64,000 bases of DNA from Luscinia megarhynchos (taxonomy: Eukaryota; Chordata; Aves; Passeriformes; Turdidae). The position numbers and the translations under genes were made by a program. Positions 35,851 to 49,056 of this stretch are shown here, piece after piece (position 1 is the first letter of the stretch; every line of letters begins with the position of its first letter). The notes beneath the pieces were generated by a model. It saw only the letters and a list, made by a program, of their open reading frames with translations. It was not told the origin of the DNA and searched no databases. The DNA lies in NCBI GenBank assembly GCA_034336665.1, contig CM067590.1, positions 2,761,748 to 2,825,747 on the forward strand, read 5' to 3'.

Positions 35851-36190
35851 CAGGACATGTTTCTGCAAAGAATTAAACGAGGGTGAGGAGGGGATTGTTT
35901 TCGTCAGTGTCTCACCAAGTCTCTGACCTTGAGCGTGAATAAAAACAAGAAAAAAGGAACTTTATGCAAATCTCCTGCACTCGGCACAAGGGGGAAAATA
36001 ATAACGGCAAATGGAGATTAGGAATGCAAATCGACTTAATGAAGAGGCAGGGGCTGGGCAGGAGCTTGTTTTGCTCGTGTACAGACGACTCACCCGTCTG
36101 GTCCTGCTGCACCCCAGGTCTGATCGTTACAAATCGTATTGGGGAAGGAGAAGCACAGGAAAGGTTTAATTCCCTAATCATGCCATTGTT
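35850..36190. promoter_or_regulatory. candidate enhancer with two octamer (POU) sites
   Basis: Unique AT-richer block containing two perfect octamers ATGCAAAT at 35,964-35,971 and 36,024-36,031, exactly 60 bp apart and in the same orientation, with GAATAAAAACAAG and AAATAATAACGGC between GC-rich flanks. The octamers are seen directly; enhancer function is inference. Confidence 0.4.
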
Positions 36191-36784
36191 CATCTCCCCT
36201 GCCCGCGGCTGCTCCTTCCAAAGGCCTCTCACACCTCCCTTGAGTCAACTCCCAGCCACTCACTACCCAAAATTGGCCCATTATGCTGCAGATCCCACCA
36301 TGGATCCCAGGCTCAGGTTCCCAGTCCCACATTATAGGGGTGCAGCTGCTTCCAGGGGTCTGAGGGGATAAACATATCACCAAAGTGTCACCCCAGATGG
36401 GTCTGGCCCTGTGGGACCCCCTGCTCTCTACCAGCCCTTCACAACGCTCAGCCTCACCACTTGGATTATTTTTCTCTCATTTTCCTTTCCCTCACCAGCC
36501 TTCTGCTGCTACGCTGGGGCAAGGGAATGGCTCCCACACCCCCATGGAGCAGCTGTAGAACAAAATCTTGGTCCTGGCAGGGATCTCCAACACACCCCAT
36601 GGTGAAGGTGTGACCAGCCACAGCCTGGACACAGGACACGGGACCACGAGGAGCAGCAAGAGGCAGCTGGCACCTTTTGAGGGGGGATTTGTTCACACAC
36701 AGGGAAGTTGGGATGGAAATGGCTCAGGGCAGCCCCCAACACCACATTTCCAAGGTTGTGGAATGCAATTGCCTCTTCCCACCT

Positions 36785-36915
36785 AGAATCACAGGATCAT
36801 GGAATATCCTGAGTTGGAAGGGATCCACAGGGACCATAATGTCCAAATCCCAGCCCTCCACAGCTCAATCCCAAAATCCCACATTTGCCAGGGCACCAAC
36901 ATTCCTGTAAAAACT
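36785..36915 (-). mobile_element. CR1 LINE 3' fragment (second subfamily)
   Basis: Plus strand reads GAATCACAGGATCATGGAAT then ATCCTGAGTTGGAAGGGATCC and ACAGGGACCATAATGTCCAAA, the reverse complement of the CR1 type with the ATATCC(C/T)GAGTTGGAAGGGA motif. The copy trails off after about 130 bp. Confidence 0.85.
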
Positions 36916-37519
36916 CTGCTTTATAAAACCCTGAGCTCAGAGCCACAAGCCTGAGCAGTCATTGCTGTGCTGGAAGGTGCTGAACACCCAGTTACCCCCT
37001 GGGAAGGTGATTCCCAGGTCTGTCACTGCTGATGCTTCCCACTGGAAGTTTGGAATGGTTTTCCTTTCTTCTACAGAAGAACAATCAAGGTCAGTTCTAT
37101 TTAAATGAGTCTTGCACTGGTCTGAAGATTAGATCAGACCCCAGTCCCATTCCAAATTATGCTGGGATCACAAGGAATTGCCTGGGCTGGCTGAAACCCA
37201 GGCAGAATTAATTCCTGAGGTGTCAGAGCCTTTAGTATCCCACTCCCCTTGGCTCTGCTCCTCTTGGCAACCAGAACAGACCCCACAGACCCCAGGCTGC
37301 CCTCAGGACACATTTAAACCATGGTCCAAAGGTGCTGAAAAATTCTTGGAGTATTTAAAACCGAGTGAGGCTCCAGGGGCAGTGACCTCACCAAGGTCTG
37401 AAACCATCCCTGAGCTCCGGGTCGCGATTCTCCGCCAACGCCAGGGCTGGTGATGCTTCCACCCCACAAACACCCCCCTTCCCCCCCTCCCAAACAACAT
37501 CCACGGGAGAGTTTGGCTG

Positions 37520-37960
37520 GGAACGCAGCGCTTTAATCTCCTGGAAGCCTTTGACAACCTGTCTCGTCCTGGCTTTTAGCTGCGTGAGAGCTGCTCGTTA
37601 ATGGAGCATTAACCTTGGAGAGCTGCTGCAATTACTCCAACACTAATTCTGACAGTTTTTGGTGTATCTGTTTGTTCTTTTGACAGGCAAAAGGAATTTC
37701 TTTTTAAAAGCTGTTTGATACATTTGAGACCTTCTGTCCACATTTCCCTTTTTTTTTTTTTTTTTTCCTGCTGGAGATGGGAAGGTGGGGGAAATGTGTG
37801 GAGGGGGAGACACCACCTTCCCACGACACCTCGTTCAGGCACCAGTCGGGATATTTCCCCCCTCCCAAGCCCTTCCCACCCCTGCTTTAAGTCACAGAAG
37901 CGTTTGGTCTCTCCTGACCTCATTAGGGTAATTAGGAAACCTTTTGAAGCTGGGAAAATG
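37520..37960. promoter_or_regulatory. AT-containing unique block with a T17-18 run
   Basis: Contains GCGCTTTAATCTCCTGG, GCTCGTTAATGGAGCATTAAC and CATTAGGGTAATTAGG, with a pure T run at about 37,749-37,766. Possibly conserved; low support. Confidence 0.25.
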
Positions 37961-39103
37961 GCTCTGAGCACTGGGAAAGGAGGAGAGCAAAGAGGCTCTG
38001 AAGGAGCACGAGGATGGAGAAAGGGGGAGAAAAACATCTTCAGCAGGGAGGAGGTGACCTGCAGCTCTGCTCCCCTGGAAAGCTCCTTAAATTGCCTCTT
38101 TTAAGAGGATGGAAATCCAAGTCCTGGTCATCCCATACGACCTGGGCAGCCAGGGAGCAGGGAGGGAAAAGGATGGTGGGGCAGGTATGGGCTGAGCCGA
38201 GGATTCCACTTCCATCTCTGATCCATCACCACTTCCCCAGGTGCCCTTTGGCAAATCAGCTCTTGCTGTGCCTTAATCCTTCCTTCATTTGAAAAAAAAA
38301 CATTCCCTACATGTTATTTTCGATGTGGAAAACACAGGCTTTGGAGGGAAAGGGCTCCCTCTGACTGTGCAGCTCCCAGGAAAACCAGGCTGCTCCTGGT
38401 GATCATCCACCTTGCAAGTGGTGCCAACCAACACCTTGATCTGAAGTTTGATAAAGCCACATCCCACCTCAGATGGAGGCAGAAGGTGATTTCAGTTTGA
38501 ACTCAGCTTTTCAAACTGATAACTTGAAAAATGTAAACTAGAAATTGGCTTTCCAAACCCACTTGAGCCACCAGGTAACTCCTGGGTGACAGGAGTGGGA
38601 ACGTTTCTAAGAACACCCAGCCCTCTCTTCCTCTAATAAAAGTGGGAAGCGTTTTCCCTGCACTCATCTGAGCCAGTGGAGAAGCCCAAATGATGAGTGT
38701 GGAGAAGCTAAAGTTATCACAGGGATGAAACCTCCAGTTCTAAAGGAAAAACGCAGCCCTTTGCTACCAATCACAAAGGGCACAAACCCGATGCCTCTCT
38801 GTGTTCTGCAGAAAGAGGAGTTTGATGTGAGAGAAAAGCGGATTAAAATAACACTGGCAAGAAAAAGGATCAAAACTACACCAATGTAGCACGGCACGAG
38901 CGAGTCTGAGCCCGAGGTCCTGCTGTGCACACGGAGATGGAAGCACTGACACCATCCTGCTTGGCTGCTTTGAGGGTCCCCTTTGTAAACGAGGCCCACC
39001 CAGCCATCCCTCCATCCCTCTGGAACATCCCATCAGGAGCTGCTACTCCAGGGTGTCCCCTGTCAGCAAACAGAGCCACACCAGCCTGGGTTTTTGGCAT
39101 CAT

Positions 39104-39355
39104 CATGGAACACTGGAATGGTTTGGGTGGGGAAAAAAACCATCCAATTCCACCCTCTGCCGTGGGCAGGGACACTTTCCACTATCCCAGGTTGCTCCAA
39201 GCTCCATCCAGCCTGGCCTTGAGGATTTCCAGGGATGGGGCACCCTGTGCCTCTCACCTCACAGGGAAGAATTTCCTCCTTTTATCCAGTCTAAATCAGC
39301 TTTTTTTGGTTTAAAACAATCACTCTTTGTCCTGCTGCAACAGACGCTGCCATAC
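39104..39355 (-). mobile_element. CR1 LINE 3' fragment
   Basis: Plus strand contains GGAATGGTTTGGGTGGGG, CCGTGGGCAGGGACACTTTCC, CAGCCTGGCCTTGAGGATTTC and GAATTTCCTCCTTTTATCCAG in the order of a reverse-complemented CR1 3' end. A short opposite-strand piece (TTTGATGATCCTTGGGATG, about 39,371) follows it. Confidence 0.88.
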
Positions 39356-40061
39356 ATCAACTGGAATTGGATTTGATGATCCTTGGGATGTCCTGGAGAG
39401 GCACCTGGGGCTTGCAGGTAGAGCAGCACCGTGGCTCCCCCAAATCCCCAATCCCCTCAGCTGCTGCTCAAGGTGTCAATGCCCATCAGATTTTCCCTGT
39501 CAGGAACAGCCTCTCCAGCAGTTCTGCAGGAGGAGCGGGGGTGGCTGGGCTCAGCTCGGGCTGAACAATGAAATAATTGGGATTTATTTTAAGTACAAGG
39601 GGTTTTATTCTTTTAAAGAGCAGGAGTAATTAACCGACAGAACGTAACAGCAGCGTAGCGGGGCGGAGTGAATGCTCCAGGGAGGGGCTGGAGCCTCTCC
39701 GGGGAAACATTCTGCCTTCAGCCTCACATGGAGCAGGACAAACCTCCTGGTACCCTGCAGGGGCTGAGCATGACCCTGGAATGGGCTCTTCGCTCTGCAA
39801 ACCTGCAAATCTCAACACCCCCATCTCCAGGCTCTGATTATGAGGTGGATTGAAGCATTTTGAGGATGCCCAGGTGCTGCCAAGAGCAGTTCTGAGGATT
39901 CCACTGTGGCAGGAGAGAATCACACCAGCACTGGGAGATGCTTCTAGTGGGAGAGGGAATCAGGAGGTTGCCCACACACCAGTTCAGTGCCATTCCAGTT
40001 CCAATCCCCAGCACAAACCTCTTCACACCCAGGAACCACAATGACTAGGAATAGGGTGACC

Positions 40062-40150
40062 ACAAAATCCCAGCACGGTCTGGATGGGAAGAGAAATCCC
40101 AATCCTTGTTCCACCCCCTGGGGAGCTGCTCCAACCCATCACCTCCATAT
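40062..40150 (-). mobile_element. short diverged CR1 fragment
   Basis: CAAAATCCCAGCACGGTCTGG then ATGGGAAGAGAAATCCCAATC and GGAGCTGCTCCAACCCATCAC resemble the CR1 3' region with internal deletions. Confidence 0.5.
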
Positions 40151-41307
40151 TCTCACATGCCATGCTACTTAAAGCAGCTGGTAATTGTCTGCAAACACCT
40201 CTCCATGTGTAGGGGTCTCCAAGCCCTGCTGAAGCAGGATCTGTTCAGATCCACAGCAATCCTACAACCTGTTCTTCCACAAAATCACACCTAAAATCCC
40301 CTTTTTCTGGCAATTCCAGCCCACGGGTGCATGGAAGTTCCATCCCCCCAACAGGTATCCCTGGACATGAGCTACACCTCATGACTTTCATCCAGCATCG
40401 TGAGAAGCAAACATGGGTTTCCAACATCCAAGACATCGCCTCTAATTTAATTTTTGGGCTGTTCGCCCCCCCCACCCCCCCCACTGCAATTGTACATTCA
40501 GGAGCACAGAGCCCCTTTCATGTTTACTCATCCTTAGATTGCAAAAATTGTCGTGTGAATTCCTTCTCCAATTAGCTCTGGTACTCAAAAATAAAATATT
40601 GTTCCGTTGCCAGCACAGTTCTGATCATTCCTGTCCTTTATACTTTTATTCCCCAGAGTCACTTGAAAAGCAGACGCTTCTTCCTCCTCCCCTGCAAAGC
40701 CCCCTTGGAAAATTTTTAAAACAAAAAACAAGCAGCGATTCTAAAGGAAAGGCTTTGGTGGCTGAAGTGCCACTTCCATTCACCTTTCCATGATAGAAGG
40801 GAAAAAATAAAGATCAGAAGCAGGATTTAGACAAAAAGCCAACTAAGTAAAGGTAATTTCTGATACAGGAAAATCTGCTCGTTGTGTAGAGCTGCTTTGT
40901 TGAGTGGAACAGAAGAGACATCAGAGACTGTGCAGCAGGTTTTCAAACATTCCCAGCTTCCTTCCCAGTGTGTCACCCTTTTCCACACCAACACAGAGAC
41001 ACATTTTGGAATGAAGGTGAGGAAGACCACCCAGCCCCTGCCCACAATGAGCCCCAGAGGGACACAGCCACAGCAGAACTGTGAGTGCCGCTGAAAACAT
41101 TTATGGGGAAATTCCAAGAGCCACCCAAAGTCACCCCAAAGTACCCAGAGGCACTCAGTGAGTGTATGAGCAATAAATGGGACAAAACTTGTGACATCTT
41201 CCCCTGACCACGCTCATGTCCTCACCCATGCAGGGCTTGGCCCCAATGGGACCAAGAGCCCAGTGTGCTCATGGGGACAATCTGTGACCCAAAGAGCTGC
41301 CCATGGG

Positions 41308-41430
41308 GATAATCCCAGGATAGTTTGGGTTGGAAGGGCCTTAAAACTCATCCAGTTCCACCTCCTGCCATGGGCAGGGAGATTTGTCACTAAACCAGCT
41401 TGTTCCAAACCCCATCCAACCTGGCCTCAG
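41308..41430 (-). mobile_element. CR1 LINE 3' fragment
   Basis: ATCCCAGGATAGTTTGGGTTG, GAAGGGCCTTAAAACTCATCC, CTGCCATGGGCAGGGAGATTT and CCATCCAACCTGGCCTCAGTT match the reverse complement of the CR1 3' end. Confidence 0.88.
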
Positions 41431-41594
41431 TTAATGCCACCTAAAAAACCCCACAGTACACACAAAATCCATGAATGGAGGATCCTTTACCCATTCTATA
41501 TTTTTCTCTTTTCCCTCCTGGGGAACTGGAGGGACTTGAACCATCTCTTCTCCCATACAGCAACCAGAAAAATCACACGTAGACGGCTGTCACA

Positions 41595-41660
41595 CACAAA
41601 AAACAAACAAACAAACAAAAAACCACAAAAAACCCCACAAAAAACCTAAAAATAAAAAAA
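41595..41660. repeat. (AAAC)n-rich simple repeat
   Basis: ACAAACAAACAAACAAA followed by AAAACC/AAAAACCCC runs. Confidence 0.85.
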
Positions 41661-42177
41661 TCACAACTTTAGACACAAACCCTCATTAAAACCAGGGGAC
41701 AGCAAGTGAGGGAAGAGCTGTGTGTGGCAGCAGTGCTCTCTCCCCGGGCTGTGCCGCAGAGGTGATTTCGCACTCCACGGAGCGCGGCGCGAGCAGCAGC
41801 AGCAAACAGGCTCTGGAATCAAAAGAGCTCCCTGGCACTCCACAGCTCCCATTCCAGGGAAGGAAATTTGCATCCAAAGCATCAAGAGCACTTTACCTCG
41901 AGTTTAAAATAAATTCCGAGCAGATCCATGCCGCCAGCTTGTGTTTGTGACTGGAATCCCAGCCAGCCTGTCCCCAGTGAGAGCTCGGGAAGAGGGGATG
42001 GCACAGAGCAGGGAACAGAGATGAGGGGAGGACAGCACAGCTGCAGCTGGTCCAGCACCACGGGCCACAGCAATTAGTGCTAATTGGGGCAACAGCCCCC
42101 TGAGCATGAAAAGGAACAAGCACTTGGTTCACATCCTGTGGCAGCTCTCAGCACCACACACAGACAGAGAATGAAAG

Positions 42178-42405
42178 CACAGAACCACCGAATTTTTGAA
42201 TTTTGGAAAAGATCCCCAAGATCATGAAGTCCAACCATTCCCCCAGCACTGCCCAGGCCAATGTTAAACCATGTCCCCAGGTGCCACACCCAGGGGTTTT
42301 CTGAGCACTTCCAAGGATGGCGACACCACCACTGCCCCGGGCAGCCTGTGCAAGGTTGGATCCCTTCCTTCAGGGGAAGGAATTTTCCTTCATTTCTAAT
42401 CTAAC
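42178..42405 (-). mobile_element. CR1 LINE 3' fragment
   Basis: GATCATGAAGTCCAACCATTC, CACTGCCCAGGCCAATGTTAA, CCATGTCCCCAGGTGCCACA, CTTCCAAGGATGGCGACACCA and GGCAGCCTGTGCAAGG follow the reverse-complemented CR1 order over about 225 bp. Confidence 0.9.
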
Positions 42406-43219
42406 CAGACAGGGTGATGCTGTCCTGCCCATGCTGCTGCACAGGGAATGCTCTCTGTGAGTTCATTAGCACCACAGTTAACTTGGCCCAGGAAAGCCAG
42501 GGTGACCCCAGGGTGCTGCTGTGCCAGGGCTGGGTGTTCATGTCTGTGCTGGAGCATCAGCCATCAAACCAGGGCGTCCCCAAACCTTGTCAGGCCCAGA
42601 GTCATAAAAATCTTTCCCAAACAAGTCCTGACAGGGCCAGATTGAACCTGGGTTAGGTGGAGCCAGGGCAAGACCTGAGAGCGACACTCCCTTGAGCGAG
42701 ACACTGCCCTGAAAGAGAATCCCCAACAGCTCCCCAAAACCTGCTGCTCCCTGACACCAAGAGAGCACAGCCCCCAAAGGGCACTTCCAGCTCATCCCAG
42801 CTGCTGGAAGAAGCAATTTACCTTTCAAGGCACCAGGATTTCTTTGCAGCTTCCCCAGGTGCCGGCAGTGCCCCGGCAGCTGCCAAGTCTGGTCTGTGAG
42901 TGCCACCTACAGGGATCCCCTGTGCCCCAGCTCCTGGTGTGTCCCGACCCCACTGCCCCACAAAACCCCACCAGCAACGAGGGTAAATCGTGGAGCAAAC
43001 AAAACCCTTTCCCCTCCTCGGCTGCTCCAGGATATGAGCAGCCAGGACACAGGGACATGAGCAGGGTGGCAGAGTGGGACAGGGGCAACGTGGCTCCTGT
43101 TTTCTCAGTGCCACTGATCCACACAACCGGAATGAGGAGGATGAGGAGCAGATGTGAGAATCAGGGAACGCCCTTGGTTTTGTTCTGGAACTAATTCCTT
43201 GCAGGGAGGAGCTGGGACA

Positions 43220-43527
43220 CTCCCATTTCAGCCTGGAGGGGACTCAGGGGAGACTCCCGAGGGGCTGGAGCTGAGAGAACGGCTGGAGCCGTGTCTGGGG
43301 AGGTTTAGGGTTGGATATGAGGAAAAGGTTCTTCCCCCCGAGGGTGCTGGGCACTGCCCAGGCTCCCCACAGAATGGTCCTGGCCCCAAGGCTGCCAGAG
43401 CTTTTGGACACCACTCTCAGGAATGCTCAGGGTGGGATTGTTGGGGGGTCTGGGCAGGAACAGGGGCTGGACTGGATCATCTTTGTGGAACCCCTCCAGC
43501 TCAGGAGATTCCATGATTCTGTGATCC
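43220..43527 (+). mobile_element. CR1 LINE 3' end (sense)
   Basis: Sense CR1 sequence: GGTTGGATATGAGGAAAAGG, TCTTCCCCCCGAGGGTGCTGG, GCACTGCCCAGGCTCCCCACA, CTGGACTGGATCATCTTTGTG and a terminal GATTCCATGATTCTGTGATCC. It is the longest and best preserved sense 3' end in the window. Confidence 0.9.
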
Positions 43528-43708
43528 AAGGAACAACCTCTCCTTCCTCACTCCCAAATAAGCAAAATGAAATTTGGTTCTGCTGCTGTGGAGAGGCTGG
43601 AATTGGCCTCACAGGGACCTTATTTGGTCTTCTGCACAAGAAAAAAGGATTAATGTGAAAACAGGGAGAAAGGAAGAGACTTCAGAAAACTGAAATCAAC
43701 CAGAGATG

Positions 43709-43862
43709 ACTGGAGAATCATGGAGTCACTGACTGGTTTGAAAAGGACCTTAAAGCTCACCTCATTCCAACCCCTGCCATCGGCAGGGACACCTCCCATT
43801 GACCAGGCTGCTCCAAGCTCAATCCAGCCTGGGCTTGGACACTTCCAGATGGGACACAAGGT
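43709..43862 (-). mobile_element. CR1 LINE 3' fragment
   Basis: GAATCATGGAGTCACTGACTG, GACCTTAAAGCTCACCTCATT, CCATCGGCAGGGACACCTCCC and CAGCCTGGGCTTGGACACTTC match the reverse-complemented CR1 3' end. It lies 180 bp from the oppositely oriented copy. Confidence 0.88.
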
Positions 43863-43869
43863 GAGCAGC

Positions 43870-46800
43870 AGCCCTGGCAGCACAGTGTCACTGTCCTGTG
43901 AGCAGGAGCAAGGCAGGGGGAAAACCCAAACGACTCCATAAATCCCTGAGCCCACCACAGCAGCCCCTGCAGACAGCAGGGACGGATGGGTGGGCTGGAA
44001 TGTTTATTCCAGGGTTTCCAGGTACAGGGGAGGGGATGCTGCAATGACAAGGAAACCATGGATGGATGGGCTGGTGGCTATTTAAAGACACATCAGCAGT
44101 TCCAGGAGGGTAAAACACAAGCTGCTCCTTGGGGAGTTCAGACAACAACGTGCTCAAATACTGTTTATTGACTCCCACCACTGGCCCCTCTCCCAGCACT
44201 CCCAGAGCTGCAGGACAGGACCCACCCCAGGCACAGAACAAAACCCACAGAGCTGATCTGACCCTGCTCACAGGGATCCCATTAACCCTGCAGATGGCCC
44301 AGTGGGTTTGGGCAGGCTGGTATCAGCAGCAGAGCATCCCAGAAAGCCTCCAAGATAACAGAGGGATTATGTAAACTTTGGAAAATTGGCTTTGGCTTAA
44401 CTCAGAGCAGACTGTTGTAGCCAGTTCTGATGCACACAGGTGGTGACTGTAACAGGTCCATTCACTGCTTCTGGCTGGGATGAGCAGGAATCCTGCAGAA
44501 CAACAGGCACATGGAGCCTCCAGCAACATCCAGGAGAAAGAAAAGTGCAGCAGTGGCTGGTGAGGCATCAGCCTGCCTCGGGCCAGGACAGGTGGGTCTG
44601 TCTGCATTCCTGTGTTTAGACTGAGAAACTTAAACTGGAAAGCTACTGGAAGATCCAACTGCTGCAAGGAGAACTAAAACAAGGGTATGAAATGCACGTG
44701 GAGGAACTGAAAGAGTAATGGAAGGAACACCTGAACTGCTCCTTTGTGGAAATGTCATGTGAGGGGTTCAAAGCTGTTGTTATTTGCAGGATTCACCCCA
44801 AAAATACCTGCCCTGGCCTGGCACTGCTCACACTGCAGGAAGTGACAGCTCCAGCTGATTCTTCCCAGAAAAATGGGATCATGTTGAGCACCCCAAGAAG
44901 TCTCTAATCTGTTACTTGGTTTTCTCCTCTTGGAAAAGACTCCAAGGACTCAGAGCAGAGCAGGGATGGAATGTCATGGCCTGCAAAGGGCAAATGCCAA
45001 CTGTTGCCCAGGGGCAGATGGAAATGCAAACAGCTTCACAGGGTCCCTGATTACAGTTCCAACCTGTCTCCAGCCCAAGACCTGGACAAATGACAGCCCC
45101 ACAAGCACCTTAGTATCCTGTACCCTTTAAAGATGGCCAGCAGAACTCTGAAAACATGGAAGTGGTGCAGAAATTCCAGGCTGGCACCTCAATTCCCTTC
45201 CCTGGTACCTACACAGCACAACCCAGGCACCTCATTACCTGCTCCACGCCTTTCCCTGCTCAAATACAAACATCTGTTCCAGCCAAAATTAATTCCAGCA
45301 GAATTATTTTCAGGGCAGGACTTACTGCTTGAGGTTCCCTCTGATCCAAATCATTTAACATTAAACAAATGCTCCACTCCTGCAAGGTGAGGAAACTTGA
45401 AAATTGCATACCCCATCTGTCTAACAAAAGGAGAGCCTAAGGAACGCTCAGGGTCATCACTCCAGGTAAAGGAAGGATGAGGAATGTGTTAGTCAAACAC
45501 TGAACATGGCAGTGGATTGGGACAGTCAGGCTCATCTGGCTTCAACAGCACAAAGAACAACTTTCCAGAGGAAAAAATAATGAAAGAGCCAAGGAATTGC
45601 CAGCACATGCAGCTCTGCAAAATCCAGAGAGATCCTTGACCAGGGATCACAGAGCTCTGACCATCCCCAGGGAAGCTGTAGCTGGGTGGAACCATCCCAG
45701 CAATTCCTCCATGGAACCTCTGCCTGCTCCCATCTGCAGCAGCTAGAACAAGCAGGAAACACCCAAAACAGGTGTGGAACAATCCAAACAGGAAAACAGG
45801 GCACACATCCAAGCACTGTGTGCACACGGCAAGGTTATTAAAAATATATATATATGTACTTTAAAACCGTTCGTGCACGTGGGAGACAGAGCTGCCGTGG
45901 GGGTGGGATTTCTCCAGGAAACCTCACCTGTCCTCAACAAAGGTGGCTGCTTATACAGGATCACAGCTCTCACAGCTGCCTCGGGAGCCCCCAGCCTCTC
46001 CCTGATCAGCACATCCCTGTCCTTTCTCCCGGTGTCATCCCCGCCCCTGATCCACAGGGGGTTTGCAAGCCAAAGGAAAGGAGCCAAAGACATTCCAAAA
46101 TACCCACCCTAAAGGTGTCACAGGGACTCTCCCTGCCCGCAGGGCAAATCCCTCCGGTTCTCCAAACAAAGGCACTACCAGCTTGGGGGGGGAATGGGAT
46201 TTAAGGATGTGCTGCCAGTTTCCAAGGAAAGGACATGGACAGGAGAAGTTGGCAAATTGACAAAGCAGTTTTCACTGTTCTAGCAGCAGATCCATCCAAA
46301 AAACCACCTCCTGACACATTCACCTTTGGTCCTATACAATCAGATCCCAAATATCCACATAACAAAGGGCTGCAGGAAAGAATCTGGCTGAGTACCAGCC
46401 AAGAGAGTGAAACTTCAGGGTCCTTGAGAGGAGATAACTCAGGCAGGGCTGCCTTGAAACACAGTCAGGAGGGGTTGGGCTCCCCATTTTCCAGTTATCA
46501 GCTGCTCCAGGACACTCCCTGGCTCATACCTGGCTCTTCCTCAGTATCACAAAATCAGAGTTTGGCAGATGTCACATGTGTCCCTGTTGTCACACGTGTC
46601 CCTCGTGAACTCACAGCTGGGGCTGGGCAGAGTCCAGGCATTCCCAGCACTTTTGGTGGCTCTTTTGGAGAAATATTCCCTAGGGTTGTGGCCCCTTTCA
46701 TTTGTAAACACGTCTGTAAACCCATTAATGACCTAGATTATCCTGCCAAACCTGCAAAATTTAACTCGTTTAACTCATTCCCAAAGCTGCTCTGTCTGAA

Positions 46801-47370
46801 CTATCACCCTCCCACCCCCTTTTGTGTAAAAGACACCCAGAGCTCTCCCAGCTCCTCCCAGGAGCTGATTACAGAGACACTTCCCAAAGAAGTAACTTGA
46901 TATTGCATGAAGGAAAGAGGATGAGCCTGGAAAAAGAATCTGATGCTTCCAGGGCAAGGAGAGAGGGGTATGAGGCACAAGCTCAGATTTCAGGTGCTGA
47001 AAATCCAGGAGCACCTCCCTTACCTCAGCCTTTCCTCATGCAGTGAACAGCTCTCATCTTAACCCAGAAATGTCCCCAAGAATGCACGTGAAGAAAACAG
47101 TTTTGGTCCCCTCTCCCCTGCCCCAGCTATGGAAGGGCTGGAACTGTTAATTAAGTCACTGTAAGCAGATAGAAAACTTGAGCACTGGAGATTCCACTGG
47201 GATTGGACCCTCCATCATTCAGGGCAGCCAGTGCTGCTGGTCATGAGTCATCTGGAAAAAAAAAAGAGACACCCAAAATCAGGGGGAGCTGAGGTGACGT
47301 TCCTTGAGATGACATTCCTCCTCAGCTTCAAACAACCTCCCCAGAAATTGAATTTGTGGGATGTAAACAC
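43870..47370. other. intergenic stretch with a moderate open frame
   Basis: Unique, less GC-rich DNA downstream of FAM174C. No exon, RNA gene or repeat family is recognised. It contains a 221-codon plus-strand frame (46,235-46,900) without recognisable domain, signal peptide or membrane segment, and a short (TA)n at 45,845-45,855. Confidence 0.4.
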
Positions 47371-47373
47371 AGC

Positions 47374-47620
47374 GCTGGGAAAGCAGGAATGGGTATCCCC
47401 ACGAGACTGGGAGTTTGAACTGTGATGATACTTGGAGGCAATTCCCAAAATGAAAAAAAAAAAAAAAAAAACAACAAAACAAGCCAGGAATTTTGCTGGG
47501 AAAACAGGAATGCATGTCCTGATAGGACTGGGAGTTTGAACTGTGATATGAGTTGAAACCAATTCCTAAGGTGAAGGAGGGAAAAAAAAAAGCAGGAATT
47601 TTTGTTTTCCTGTCTAACAC
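47374..47620. repeat. about 121-bp tandem duplication with internal A-tracts
   Basis: GCTGGGAAAGCAGGAATGGG at 47,374 recurs as GCTGGGAAAACAGGAATGC at 47,495, and GACTGGGAGTTTGAACTGTGA is shared by both copies. Each copy ends in a run of A, and a partial third copy (GCAGGAATTTTTG) follows. The structure may reflect a duplicated short retrosequence. Confidence 0.85.
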
Positions 47621-47744
47621 AGGGAGGCCCAGACTGGGCACTCCCAACAGCTCTGTGACCCCACAGCAGTGTCCAAATAACCCTGTCAGTGAGACTTCCC
47701 TGGGCCAGAAAACGAGGAAAAGTGAGATAAATCCGTGTGCCAAC

Positions 47745-47771
47745 ACAGAGACCACACACAGGCTTTTTAAT
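47745..47771 (-). terminator. FAM174C: FAM174C poly(A) signal and GU-rich element
   Basis: The minus strand has ATTAAA at 47,771-47,766, followed within 10 nt by CCTGTGTGTGGTCTCTGTG, a GU-rich downstream element. This places cleavage near 47,750 and gives a 3' UTR of about 130 nt after the stop at 47,884-47,882. Confidence 0.6.
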
Positions 47772-47881
47772 TTATGCAGATCTGGTTGTAGGAGCTGTGC
47801 CAGAGCTCCCACGGCTTTGGGGAAGGAGTCTCAGCTCCTTGTGAGGAAAAAAGCAACACACAAAGCACACAGAATGCTCCC

Positions 47882-48852
<971 letters not shown>

Positions 48853-49056
48853 GGCCGGGCCGGGCCAGGACAGCGCAGAGGAGCGGCGGCCGCAGGAAGG
48901 TGCGTGCGGCACAGGCACCGCCCGGGCCCGCGGAGCCGCTCGCGGGTTCCGGGGCTGCGCCGTTCCGGCCCGGCCGTGACCCGCTCACGGAGCCGCCGCG
49001 GGGCTCCGACATTTTGCCTTCGGGGTTGTTGTTGTTGTACCCTCGCGGGATGTGGG

